Of a stretch of 64,000 nucleotides of DNA, positions 40,273-48,752 are shown one piece after another (the first letter of the stretch is position 1; each line of letters begins with the position of its first letter). The notes under the pieces are model-generated. The model was not told the DNA's origin and did not search any database. It was given only the letters and a program-made list of their open reading frames with translations. Source of the stretch: an uncultured Clostridia bacterium (GTDB taxonomy: Bacteria; Bacillota; Clostridia; Oscillospirales; Acutalibacteraceae); NCBI GenBank assembly GCA_944385055.1, contig CALWVT010000002.1, forward strand, positions 62,001 to 126,000, given 5' to 3'. The position numbers were made by a program, and so were the translations under genes.

Positions 40273-41955
40273 ATGAATTCTTACATTCGTAAAGAAAAAG
40301 GCGTTCTTACGTATGCCGTGCTGATGGTGTTGCTTTCCTCTGCGGCAACCGTCTATTCCTCTTTCTATATGAGCCACTTGATGGACGCCGTTTACGCCGG
40401 AAATGCGGGCGCCATTCCGGGGCTCATTCTCGAAGGTGTCCTCTTCATCGCCGCCTTTACGATCAGTGACTATCTGTGCCGGACTTCCGCGGAAAAGTTT
40501 GTGCAGGCTTGCTCCCGGCGCGTGCGGGAAGACACGTTTTCCAGAGTCTTGCACATGAATATCAATACATTTAATGAGGACACGTCTGCAAAGTACATCT
40601 CCGTTCTGAATAACGATATGACGGTCATTGAGGAAAAGTATCTTGCCGGCATTCCCGATATCATCAACGACATCGCACTGTATGTGCTTGCAGTTTTTGC
40701 GCTGTTCTATTTCTCGCCGCTGCTCGCGGTGATTGCACTGCTGACAAACCTTTTGCCGATGTTCGTGCCGCGCATTATGGATAAGCGCTTAAAAAAGCGC
40801 CAGGACGATTCGAGCCGCCTCATGGACGCATACAACGCGGCCATCAAGGACGCGTTCACGGGTTTTGAGGTCATCAAGAGCTTCAACGCCGCGAAGCAGG
40901 TGTTCCAGAGCTTTGCAAAGATTAACCGCGACGTCGCAGACGGCAAATACAATGTGACGAAAACACAGGTGTTTGCGTTTATCCTTTGCGAAGTGGCAGC
41001 GTATTTTTCGTTTTACACAGACTACGTGATTGCGGCTTTCCTTGTCATCGACGGCAAGATTACGCTCGGCGCGATGATGGGCACGATCCAGTCGATGAAC
41101 TACCTCGTCAACCCGGTTAACGACTTCGTCGACCGCATGACCCAGCGCTCCGTCGCAAAGGCGTCCATCGCCCGCGTGCAGGAGCTGCTCGAAAAGGGCA
41201 AGGAGGACGCGCGCCCGCGCAAAGCCGCCGAGGTCCTGTTCCCGCTCACTGTCGAAAATGTCTCCTTCGGCTACAAGCCCGAACGAGACGTGCTGCACGA
41301 CCTCTCGTTTACGTTCGAGCGCGGCAAAAAGTACGCAATCGTCGGCAAGAGCGGCTGCGGCAAGTCGACGCTTGTAAAACTTTTGATGCTCTACTATGCA
41401 AATTACGCCGGCCACATCCGCTACGGCGCCGACGAGGCCCGCGACCTCGACAAGGAGAGCTTCTACCAAAAGGTTTCGATGATCCACCAGAACATCATCG
41501 CGTTCGACGATACGCTGCGCCAGAACATCACGATGTTCCAGCCGTACCCCGAAGAAGAGGTCGAGGCCGCCGTCAAAGACGCCGGCCTTTCGGAGTTCGT
41601 CTCGAAGCTGCCCGACGGCCTAGATTCCCGCATCGAGGAAAACGGCCGCAACCTCTCCGGCGGCGAACGCCAGCGCATTGCGATTGCGCGCGCGTTTTTG
41701 CATAAGATGGAATTCCTCGTCATCGACGAGGCCACCGCGTCCCTCGACGCCGAGACGGCTTCCCAGATTGAAAACACGATCCTCGCCAAAAAAGACCTGA
41801 CCGCCCTCGTGATTACGCACAAATTAAACGCCCCCATCCTGCGCGCCTACGACGAAATCCTCGTCCTGCGCGACGGCGTCCTCGCCGAGCACGGCACGTT
41901 CGAGGAACTCATGGCGCAGAAGGGCCACTTCTATCATCTGTATCATATCGAATGA
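40273..41955 (+). CDS. ABC transporter, fused membrane and ATPase domains (exporter type)
   Basis: A 560-residue half-transporter. Membrane domain at ~1-300 with six helices (the first two at ~12-35 and ~48-70). The nucleotide-binding domain has Walker A GKSGCGKST (~363-371), signature NLSGGERQR, Walker B FLVIDEATASLD and switch VITHKLNA. It would work as a homodimer exporting a peptide, lipid or drug; substrate unknown. ATG 40273 follows AAGGAGAGGG. A frame opening at 40102 is leader sequence. No regulator is adjacent, and it is a single-gene unit ended by a terminator at 41988. Confidence 0.9.
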   Translation: MNSYIRKEKGVLTYAVLMVLLSSAATVYSSFYMSHLMDAVYAGNAGAIPGLILEGVLFIAAFTISDYLCRTSAEKFVQACSRRVREDTFSRVLHMNINTFNEDTSAKYISVLNNDMTVIEEKYLAGIPDIINDIALYVLAVFALFYFSPLLAVIALLTNLLPMFVPRIMDKRLKKRQDDSSRLMDAYNAAIKDAFTGFEVIKSFNAAKQVFQSFAKINRDVADGKYNVTKTQVFAFILCEVAAYFSFYTDYVIAAFLVIDGKITLGAMMGTIQSMNYLVNPVNDFVDRMTQRSVAKASIARVQELLEKGKEDARPRKAAEVLFPLTVENVSFGYKPERDVLHDLSFTFERGKKYAIVGKSGCGKSTLVKLLMLYYANYAGHIRYGADEARDLDKESFYQKVSMIHQNIIAFDDTLRQNITMFQPYPEEEVEAAVKDAGLSEFVSKLPDGLDSRIEENGRNLSGGERQRIAIARAFLHKMEFLVIDEATASLDAETASQIENTILAKKDLTALVITHKLNAPILRAYDEILVLRDGVLAEHGTFEELMAQKGHFYHLYHIE

Positions 41956-41987
41956 GCAAAACCCGTTTTTAAAAAGTTTACGAATTC

Positions 41988-42027
41988 CGAAAAGCCGCCC
42001 GGAGCCTGCCCTCCCGGCGGCTTTTCG
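41988..42027 (+). terminator. Terminator after the ABC transporter
   Basis: CGAAAAGCCGCC (41988-41999) pairs with GGCGGCTTTTCG (42016-42027), a perfect 12-bp stem whose 3' arm supplies the T tract. Confidence 0.85.
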
Positions 42028-42061
42028 TATCGGAAAAGCGCCCGTTTCGCAAAGAAAGAAC

Positions 42062-42090
42062 TTTACAAGGCTTTCTCCATCGTGTACAAT
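42062..42090 (+). promoter_or_regulatory. SigmaA-type promoter of the pyrH-frr run
   Basis: TTTACA (42062-42067), 17-base spacer, TACAAT (42085-42090), 44 bases before pyrH. Confidence 0.75.
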
Positions 42091-42134
42091 AGATACAAAT
42101 GTTACGCTACGATAGGATGGGGAGTGTACTGGAT

Positions 42135-42845
42135 ATGCAGCCAAAATATAAACGCGTTCTGCTCAAGCTCAGCGGGGAATCCCTCGCAGGCCCCGAGGGC
42201 CACGGCATCGATTTCGACACCGTCTTGCGCATCTGCCGCCCGATTAAGACCTGCACGCTGATGGGCGTGCAGATGGCCGTCGTCGTCGGCGGCGGCAACT
42301 TCTGGCGCGGCCGCTCGAGCGGGAAAATGGACCGCACGCGCGCCGACCACATGGGTATGCTCGCCACCGCGATCAACGCTTTGGGCGTCGCCGACGCGCT
42401 CGAACAGCTCGGTGTCGCCGTGCGCGTGCAGACCGCCATCAGCATGCAGGAGGTCGCCGAACCCTACATCCGCAACCGCGCCGTGCGCCACCTCGAAAAG
42501 GGCCGCGTCGTCGTGTTCGGCTGCGGCACCGGCAACCCGTTCTTCTCGACCGATACGGCCGCTTCCCTGCGCGCTGCGGAAATCGACGCCGACATCATCC
42601 TCAAGGCCACGATGGTCGACGGCGTGTACGATTCCGACCCGAAGAAGAACCCGAACGCGAAAAAATTCGATACCTTGACGTTCCTCGACGTCTTGAGCAA
42701 AGATCTCAAGGTCATGGACAGCACGGCCGCCTCGATGTGCCGCGACAACCATATCCCGATCTGCGTGTTCAGCATCGAGGACCCCGATAATATTGAAAAG
42801 GTGATCTGTGGCGAGCCGATCGGCACGCTCGTGAAGGAGGAGTAA
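42135..42845 (+). CDS. pyrH: UMP kinase
   Basis: Phosphorylates UMP to UDP, feeding all pyrimidine nucleotides. The 236-residue amino-acid-kinase fold shows [12 protein letters not shown] (nucleotide site), [24 protein letters not shown], the UMP-contact [16 protein letters not shown] and [18 protein letters not shown] 42135 is chosen for its distance from GGGGAG (~42119); ATG 42117 in the same frame overlaps that site. frr follows after three bases. The order pyrH-frr-uppS-cdsA-dxr-rseP-ispG-polC is a conserved Bacillota housekeeping run. Confidence 0.97.
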   Translation: MQPKYKRVLLKLSGESLAGPEGHGIDFDTVLRICRPIKTCTLMGVQMAVVVGGGNFWRGRSSGKMDRTRADHMGMLATAINALGVADALEQLGVAVRVQTAISMQEVAEPYIRNRAVRHLEKGRVVVFGCGTGNPFFSTDTAASLRAAEIDADIILKATMVDGVYDSDPKKNPNAKKFDTLTFLDVLSKDLKVMDSTAASMCRDNHIPICVFSIEDPDNIEKVICGEPIGTLVKEE

Positions 42846-42848
42846 TCC

Positions 42849-43403
42849 ATGCAGGAAGTCCTGGACAAAGCAAAAGCCAAAATGCAGAAGAGTATCGACG
42901 TTCTGGCCGAACAGTATGTGGAAGTGCGCGCCGGCCGCGCGAACCCGAACGTCTTAAACCGCGTTACGGTCGATTATTACGGCACCGCAACGCCGATTAA
43001 CCAGCTCGCGGCCGTCTCCGTCGCGGAGGCGCACGTGCTGATGATTCAGCCCTGGGACCCGTCCTCCTGCCGCGCAATCGAAAAGGCCATCCAGACCTCC
43101 GACATCGGCATCAACCCGCAGTCGGACGGCAAGACGATCCGCCTGATCTTCCCGGCTTTGACGGAAGACCGCCGCAAGGAAATCGCCAAGGAAATCGCCA
43201 AAATGGCCGAAGAGACGAAAATCGCCGTGCGCTCGATCCGCCGCGACGCGATGGATAAGCTCAAGGCAATGAAGAAGAAGTCCGAAATCACGGAAGACGA
43301 CCTGAAAGTCGCCGAAAAGCGCACGCAGGACTTAACCGACCAGTTCTGCAAGCAGGCGGACGCGATGGCCGCCAAAAAGAAGAAAGAAATCATGGAAATC
43401 TGA
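42849..43403 (+). CDS. frr: Ribosome recycling factor
   Basis: Splits post-termination ribosomes together with EF-G. The 184-residue protein has the classic domains: a long three-helix bundle with VEVRAGRANPNVLNRV and ALTEDRRKEIAKEIAKM, and the small beta domain with YYGTATPINQLA and MIQPWD. ATG 42849 follows AAGGAGGAG three bases after pyrH, so the two are co-translated. Normal length. Confidence 0.97.
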   Translation: MQEVLDKAKAKMQKSIDVLAEQYVEVRAGRANPNVLNRVTVDYYGTATPINQLAAVSVAEAHVLMIQPWDPSSCRAIEKAIQTSDIGINPQSDGKTIRLIFPALTEDRRKEIAKEIAKMAEETKIAVRSIRRDAMDKLKAMKKKSEITEDDLKVAEKRTQDLTDQFCKQADAMAAKKKKEIMEI

Positions 43404-43476
43404 GGCGCCTTCGTGTGAACGCCCGCTTTGGGCGAGTCTCGGAGCTTTCCGCTTCTGACAGTTTATGAAACACGGT

Positions 43477-43518
43477 TTGCTCCCTTTTCTTTGCGGTTCG
43501 TTTAAGAAAGGGGAGCAA
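43477..43518 (+). other. Long stable hairpin between frr and uppS
   Basis: TTGCTCCCTTTTCTT (43477-43491) pairs with AAGAAAGGGGAGCAA (43504-43518): 15 bp with one G-U and a 12-base loop. No T tract follows, so it is not a standard terminator. It ends ~20 bases before the uppS start and may affect uppS translation or RNA processing. Confidence 0.6.
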
Positions 43519-43537
43519 CGCTTCGTTAGGGGAAATT

Positions 43538-44272
43538 ATGAGTAAAGCAGCACAAAGCGGCGCGCCGGCGCCGGAATATCTGCCCCGCCATCTCGCGATC
43601 ATCATGGATGGCAACGGGCGCTGGGCGCAGCAGCGCGGGCTGCCGCGTTCGGCAGGGCACGCGGCCGGCGCCGCGGTGTTCAAAAAGATTGCGCGCTATT
43701 GCAGCCGCATCGGCATTCGCTATCTGACCGTTTATGCGTTTTCCACCGAAAACTGGACGCGCCCGCCCGAGGAGGTCGGCGCCTTGATCACGCTCTTTAA
43801 GGAATACCTCGAGGAGTCGCTGCGCGATTTCCGCGACGACGACATCAAGGTCCGCTTTATCGGCGACACGACGCGCTTCCCGAAGAGCCTGCAGGAACTC
43901 ATCGCCGAAACGTGGGAGCTGTGCGAGAACCGCACCGGCATGGTGCTCAACATCGCGATGAATTACGGCGGCCGCGCCGAAATCGTCCGCGCCGCCCGCG
44001 CACTCGCCGAAAAGGCGAAGGCCGGCCTGCTATCGCCCGGGGAAATCGACGAGGCGGCCTTTGCCGGGGAGCTCTACACGGCCGGCCAGCCGGACCCGGA
44101 CCTCATTTTGCGCCCGAGCGGGGAAGAGCGGCTGTCAAATTTCCTGCTGTGGCAGTCGGCCTACGCGGAGTTTATGCCGCTCGACGTATTGTGGCCCGAT
44201 TTTACCGAGAAAGACTTAGACGAGGCGCTGGCCGCCTTTGCGCACCGCAGCCGCAGGTTTGGAGGTGTCTAA
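43538..44272 (+). CDS. uppS: Isoprenyl (undecaprenyl) diphosphate synthase
   Basis: cis-Prenyltransferase that makes the undecaprenyl diphosphate carrier for cell-wall synthesis. The 244-residue protein carries IIMDGNGRWAQQRG (catalytic Asp), GHAAGA, YLTVYAFSTENWTRP, the central VLNIAMNYGGRAEI and the C-terminal DPDLILRPSGEERLSNFLLWQSAY. ATG 43538 follows AGGGGAAA. cdsA starts four bases after its stop. Confidence 0.96.
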   Translation: MSKAAQSGAPAPEYLPRHLAIIMDGNGRWAQQRGLPRSAGHAAGAAVFKKIARYCSRIGIRYLTVYAFSTENWTRPPEEVGALITLFKEYLEESLRDFRDDDIKVRFIGDTTRFPKSLQELIAETWELCENRTGMVLNIAMNYGGRAEIVRAARALAEKAKAGLLSPGEIDEAAFAGELYTAGQPDPDLILRPSGEERLSNFLLWQSAYAEFMPLDVLWPDFTEKDLDEALAAFAHRSRRFGGV

Positions 44273-44276
44273 AACG

Positions 44277-45110
44277 ATGAAAACGTCCGTCCGGCAGCGC
44301 TTATTGTCCGCCGCCACGATTTTGCTTTTGCTTGCGGCCGTCGTTTTCTGCAACAGCTTTTTCCCGCCGGCTTTGAACATCGTCCTCGCCGTCATCAGCG
44401 TGATGGGCATCTGGGAGCTCTTCTCGGCGCTGCACTTGACAAAGAAACTGGCCCTGTCCGTGCCAAGCGCCATTTTGGCGGCGGTCTTGCCGTTTCTGCC
44501 GGATTCCTTTGCGCGCGGCGTCGCGTTTTTCCTGTATACCGTCGTGCTCTTTAGCGCGATGATCCGCCACCACCAGGCGATCACGTTCCGCGAGGTCGCC
44601 GTGATTTACAGCATGACGATTTTAATCCCGACCGCGCTCGAGACGCTCGTCGGCCTGCGCAACCTCGGCGGCAGCCACGGCATGTTCTACGTCATCGTCA
44701 CGATTTTTGCCGCATGGGCCGCGGACGCCGGCGCATACGTATTTGGCAGCCGCTTCGGCAAACATAAGCTCTGCCCGAACATCAGCCCGAAAAAGACCGT
44801 CGAAGGGGTCGTCGCGGGCGTGCTGGTCAACATCGCGATGATGCTTTTATTCGGGTTTATCTTCCAGCACATTTACTGGGCCAGCACCGTTTCGGTCCAT
44901 TACGGCGTCCTCGCCGCGATCGGCGCGTTCGGCGCGGCCTTGTCGGTGCTCGGGGATTTGAGCTTCTCACTCATTAAGCGCAGCTGCCACATCAAGGATT
45001 TTTCCGAGATTATCCCCGGCCACGGCGGCATCCTGGACCGGTTTGACAGCGTCATTTTCGTCGCGCCGTTTGTGTACCTATTGGTGCAGGTTTTCCCGAT
45101 CGTCGGGTAG
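44277..45110 (+). CDS. cdsA: Phosphatidate cytidylyltransferase
   Basis: Makes CDP-diacylglycerol from phosphatidate and CTP in the membrane. The 277-residue polytopic protein (about eight helices) has the CdsA signature near its C terminus: SLIKRSCHIKDF, then PGHGGILDRFDS, matching S-x-x-K-R-x4-KD...HGGxxDRxD. The conserved FAAWAADAGAYVFGSRFG precedes it. ATG 44277 follows GGAGGTG. Its product is the donor for the phosphatidyltransferase at 7.4 kb. Confidence 0.96.
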   Translation: MKTSVRQRLLSAATILLLLAAVVFCNSFFPPALNIVLAVISVMGIWELFSALHLTKKLALSVPSAILAAVLPFLPDSFARGVAFFLYTVVLFSAMIRHHQAITFREVAVIYSMTILIPTALETLVGLRNLGGSHGMFYVIVTIFAAWAADAGAYVFGSRFGKHKLCPNISPKKTVEGVVAGVLVNIAMMLLFGFIFQHIYWASTVSVHYGVLAAIGAFGAALSVLGDLSFSLIKRSCHIKDFSEIIPGHGGILDRFDSVIFVAPFVYLLVQVFPIVG

Positions 45111-45169
45111 AAAGCGGTGCGGCCGTTTCAGCAAAAGAGTTTGGAAAGGCAGTCGTTTTGCCGTCAGCG

Positions 45170-45222
45170 TGCAGGTGCCTCCGTTTAAGGCTTTTTCAGC
45201 CGGAAACGGGGAGGTGCCTGCA
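45170..45222 (+). other. Imperfect hairpin in the cdsA-dxr gap
   Basis: TGCAGG (45170-45175) pairs with CCTGCA (45217-45222), and inside it CCTCC-GTTT with AAAC-GG-GGAGG, with small bulges. The heptamer GGTGCCT occurs in both arms. No T tract follows. The 157-base gap has no other assignable signal. Confidence 0.4.
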
Positions 45223-45267
45223 TATTTTGGAAAACGGCAGCAATCCTGAAGATAGGGGACGAAGCAA

Positions 45268-46413
45268 TTGAGAAAGCGAAGGATTTCCCTTTTGGGCTCG
45301 ACGGGTTCAATCGGCCGGCAGACGCTGGAAGTCGCCCAGGCACTCGGCCTGCGCGTGTGCGCGCTGGCGGCCCACTCGAACGTCAAAGACTTAGAGCAGC
45401 AGGTCCGCGCGTTCCGGCCGAACCTCGCCGCGGTTTATGACGCCCAGGCCGCCCGCGACCTGCGCGTGCGCATCGCGGACACGAACACGAAGGTCGTCAC
45501 CGGCATGGAAGGGCTGTGCGAGGCCGCGACGTACCGGACGGCCGACCTCATCGTCAACGCCGTCGTCGGCATGGTCGGCTTAAAGCCGACGCTCGCGGCG
45601 GCGGCCGCCGGCAAGGACATCGCGCTCGCCAACAAGGAGACGCTCGTCGCGGGCGGCGCGCTCGTCATGGATGCCGTGCGCCTGCGCGGCGTGGAGCTGA
45701 TCCCCGTCGACAGCGAGCACAGCGCGATCTTCCAGTGCCTGCAGGGCACGCCGCGCAAAGCGCTCAAGAAAGTCATCCTTACCGCGTCCGGCGGCCCGTT
45801 TTTCGGGAAAAGCCGCGCAGAGCTCCAAACCGTCACGCCCGAACAGGCCCTGCAGCACCCGAACTGGCACATGGGCAAAAAGGTCTCGATCGATTCGGCC
45901 ACGCTGATGAATAAGGGCCTCGAGGCCATGGAGGCCGGCTGGCTTTTTAACGTCCCGCTCGAGCAGGTCGAAATCTTAATCCACCGCGAAAGCCTCGTCC
46001 ATTCGCTCGTCGAATTCGCCGACAACGCGATTTTAGCCCAGCTCGGGGTCGCGGATATGCGCCTGCCGATCCAGTACGCGCTGACGTATCCCGACCGGGT
46101 GCCCGGGCTTTCGCAGGAGCTCGATCTCACCGCGTGCGGGCCTTTGACGTTTGCAAAGCCGGATGTCAAAACGTTTCTGTGCCTTTGGGCGTGCCTTTCC
46201 GCGATGCAGCGCGGCGGCCTCGCGCCGGCGGCGGTCAACGGCGCCAACGAGGCCGCGGTCGACCTGTTCCTGCGCCGGAAAATCCCGTTTCTGCGCATCG
46301 GGGAGCTCGTGCTCGCGGCGCTCGAGGCCCAGCCCGACGCGCCGGCCACGACGCTCGACGCGATTTTGGAAGCCGACGCGGCGGCGCGGGCGTTCGTTTA
46401 CCGCAACGCATAA
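45268..46413 (+). CDS. dxr: 1-deoxy-D-xylulose 5-phosphate reductoisomerase
   Basis: First committed step of the MEP isoprenoid pathway, converting DXP to MEP with NADPH. The 381-residue protein shows LLGSTGSIGRQTL (NADPH site), LANKETLVAGG, PVDSEHSAIFQCL (metal-binding Asp/Glu), TASGGPFF, HPNWHMGKKVSIDSATLMNKGLE-type residues and the C-terminal NGANEAAV. TTG 45268 follows AGGGG; no ATG lies nearby in frame. It is grouped with ispG and uppS, which use its pathway products. Confidence 0.96.
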   Translation: MRKRRISLLGSTGSIGRQTLEVAQALGLRVCALAAHSNVKDLEQQVRAFRPNLAAVYDAQAARDLRVRIADTNTKVVTGMEGLCEAATYRTADLIVNAVVGMVGLKPTLAAAAAGKDIALANKETLVAGGALVMDAVRLRGVELIPVDSEHSAIFQCLQGTPRKALKKVILTASGGPFFGKSRAELQTVTPEQALQHPNWHMGKKVSIDSATLMNKGLEAMEAGWLFNVPLEQVEILIHRESLVHSLVEFADNAILAQLGVADMRLPIQYALTYPDRVPGLSQELDLTACGPLTFAKPDVKTFLCLWACLSAMQRGGLAPAAVNGANEAAVDLFLRRKIPFLRIGELVLAALEAQPDAPATTLDAILEADAAARAFVYRNA

Positions 46414-46463
46414 TTGTATGACGAAAGGGAGGGGTTCCCATCGAAGCCATCGAAATCATCCTG

Positions 46464-47576
46464 TTGATCGTGATCGGCGTTTTGCTTTTCGGCGCGTGCA
46501 TTTTTCTCCATGAGCTCGGGCATTTCCTGTCCGCCAAAGCGTGCAAAATCCGCGTGCTCGAGTTTTCCATCGGCATGGGGCCGAAACTTCTGCAGTTCCA
46601 CCGCGGCGAGACGGCGTATTCCATCCGCGCTTTGCCCATCGGCGGCTTCTGCGCGTTTGAAGGGGAGAGCGGCGAAGAGCCCGCACCACCCGGGCAGGAC
46701 GAGGCTGCCGGTGCGGATGCGCCGGCGCCCCCCCAATACGATGAGCGCTCGTTTTGCCGCCAGCCGGCTTGGAAGCGGCTTTTGGTCCTCGTGATGGGCG
46801 GCGTGATGAACATCGTGTTCGGCCTTGTGCTGATGGCCGTTTTGCTCGCGCCGCAGGAGGCCTTCGCCTCCACGACCATCAGCAAGTTTACGGAACATTC
46901 CCCGATGCAGGCGGCGGGCCTTCTGCCCGGCGACCGCTTCGTCTCGATCGACGGCTACAACATCCACACGGATATGGATATCTCCGTCGCGCTGTCTTTG
47001 GCGGACCCCGACCACGTCGATCTGGTGGTCGACCGCGGCGGGCAGACGCTGTCGTTTCCCGATCTGCGGCTTTTGTCCCAGACGGTCGACGGGCGGAAAA
47101 TGGTCCAGATGGATTTTTACGTGTACCCGATCGAGCGCACGCCGGGCGCCCTTTTGCAGAAGACGTTCGCGAATACGTATTCGGTCGAGCGCATGGTGAT
47201 TCTGACGCTCAAGGGGCTTCTCACCGGCCAGTTCGGCTTAAACGACGTGGCCGGCCCCGTCGGCATGGCGCAGGCCATCACGCAGAGCGCGAGCGCGGGG
47301 CTCCAAAGCGGCTTTGGCGATGCCGTGTCCAATATCGTCAACGCGATCATGATCATTACGGTCAATCTGGGCATCGCGAACCTCTTGCCGATCCCCGCGC
47401 TCGACGGCGGCAAGATCCTGTTTTTGTTGATTGAACTGATCCGCAGGAAACCCCTGCGCTACAAGACCCAGACGGTTGTGGAAACGGGCTTTATGGCCGC
47501 GTTAATCGGCTTTATGGTCATCGTCACAATCAGTGACGTGCTGCGCCTGGCAACCGGGACGGGTTTGGGAGGATAA
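46464..47576 (+). CDS. rseP: RIP metalloprotease RseP (site-2 protease)
   Basis: Intramembrane zinc protease that cleaves anti-sigma factors and signal-peptide remnants. HELGH lies in the first helix (FLHELGHF), a PDZ domain spans ~140-225 (AAGLLPGDRFVSIDG), and the second active-site motif is NLLPIPALDGGKI with about four membrane helices overall. Start is uncertain. TTG 46464 is the first conventional codon but has no ribosome binding site. A strong GGGAGGGG at 46427-46434 points instead to an in-frame ATC at 46440, which would give the usual distance to HELGH. The pro-sigmaK protease SpoIVFB is a different family branch. Confidence 0.93.
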   Translation: MIVIGVLLFGACIFLHELGHFLSAKACKIRVLEFSIGMGPKLLQFHRGETAYSIRALPIGGFCAFEGESGEEPAPPGQDEAAGADAPAPPQYDERSFCRQPAWKRLLVLVMGGVMNIVFGLVLMAVLLAPQEAFASTTISKFTEHSPMQAAGLLPGDRFVSIDGYNIHTDMDISVALSLADPDHVDLVVDRGGQTLSFPDLRLLSQTVDGRKMVQMDFYVYPIERTPGALLQKTFANTYSVERMVILTLKGLLTGQFGLNDVAGPVGMAQAITQSASAGLQSGFGDAVSNIVNAIMIITVNLGIANLLPIPALDGGKILFLLIELIRRKPLRYKTQTVVETGFMAALIGFMVIVTISDVLRLATGTGLGG

Positions 47577-47589
47577 TGGGAGGATAAAA

Positions 47590-48633
47590 ATGCGCCAGTC
47601 AAAACAAGTCCTGGTCGGGCGCGTCCCCGTCGGCGGCGGGGCGCCCGTTTCCGTACAATCGATGTTAAATGTGCCGGCCGACGACATCCCCGGCAGCGTC
47701 GCGCAGGCAAAGGCGCTCGCGGACGCCGGCTGCGAAATCCTGCGCGCTGCGATCCCAAACGCCGCGGCCGTCGCCTTAATCCCCGCCATCCGCAAAGCGG
47801 TCGATGTGCCGCTTGTCGCCGACATCCATTTCGATTACCGCTTAGCGCTCATGGCCGCGGACGCCGGCGCGGACGCCATCCGCATTAACCCGGGAAATAT
47901 CGGCGGTAAGGACCGCGTCGCGGCCGTCGCAGAATCGTGCACGGCCCACCGGATCCCGATCCGCATCGGCGTCAATTCCGGCTCCGTCGAAAAGGAACTG
48001 CTCGCGCGCTTCGGCGGCCCGACGCCCAAAGCCCTCGTCGAGAGCGCTTTGCACCACGCGTCGCTTTTGGAAGCATGCGGCTTTACGGACATCGTGCTTT
48101 CGATTAAATCGTCGAATGTGGACACGATGATCCGCGCCTATGAACTGTGCGCCGCGCGCTGCGATTACCCGCTGCACTTAGGCGTCACGGAGGCCGGCAG
48201 CGAGCGCATGGGCGTGATTAAAAACGCAATCGGCATCGGTTCGCTTCTGCAGCGCGGCATCGGCGACACGATCCGCGTCTCTTTGACGGCCGACCCCGTG
48301 CGCGAGGTCTTGGCGGGGCAGGATATCCTGCGCGCGTTAAACCTCGGGAAGCCCGGCCCGCAGATTATCTCGTGCCCGACGTGCGGGCGCACGCGCATCG
48401 ACCTGTTGCGGATTGAAAAGGAGGTCGAAGAGCGCCTGCGCGGCTGTAAAAAGCCGATTACCGTCGCGGTCATGGGCTGCGCGGTCAACGGCCCCGGTGA
48501 GGCCCGCGAGGCGGACGTCGGCATTGCCGGCGGCGACGGCGTCGGCCTCGTCTTCCAGAAAGGCGAGATCGTCCGCAAGGTCCCGGAAGAGGCGCTCGTC
48601 GACGCGCTGCTTGCGCAGATCGAGCAGCTTTAA
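47590..48633 (+). CDS. ispG: 4-hydroxy-3-methylbut-2-en-1-yl diphosphate synthase
   Basis: Fe-S enzyme of the MEP pathway converting MEcPP to HMBPP. The 347-residue protein has VSVQSMLNVPADD, the TIM-barrel DIHFDYRLAL and RINPGNIG, HLGVTEAGSERMG, and the cluster cysteines in SCPTCGRTR and MGCAVNGPGEA. ATG 47590 follows GGGAGGAT. An upstream in-frame start lies inside rseP. A terminator follows, so the polC gene downstream may be read by another promoter or by read-through. Confidence 0.96.
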   Translation: MRQSKQVLVGRVPVGGGAPVSVQSMLNVPADDIPGSVAQAKALADAGCEILRAAIPNAAAVALIPAIRKAVDVPLVADIHFDYRLALMAADAGADAIRINPGNIGGKDRVAAVAESCTAHRIPIRIGVNSGSVEKELLARFGGPTPKALVESALHHASLLEACGFTDIVLSIKSSNVDTMIRAYELCAARCDYPLHLGVTEAGSERMGVIKNAIGIGSLLQRGIGDTIRVSLTADPVREVLAGQDILRALNLGKPGPQIISCPTCGRTRIDLLRIEKEVEERLRGCKKPITVAVMGCAVNGPGEAREADVGIAGGDGVGLVFQKGEIVRKVPEEALVDALLAQIEQL

Positions 48634-48704
48634 GGGCCCGTTTCAGAGACCTCCCAAGGCCCCTATCAGTACCAAATTCCAAGTTCCCGAAAACCGGCAG
48701 CACA

Positions 48705-48738
48705 GCGGCCCCGGCGCCTTGTGGCGGGGCCGCCTTTT
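48705..48738 (+). terminator. Terminator between ispG and polC
   Basis: GCGGCCCCG (48705-48713) pairs with CGGGGCCGC (48725-48733), then CTTTT. It lies only ~15 bases before polC. Confidence 0.75.
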
Positions 48739-48752
48739 ATAAGGAGCGGTTC

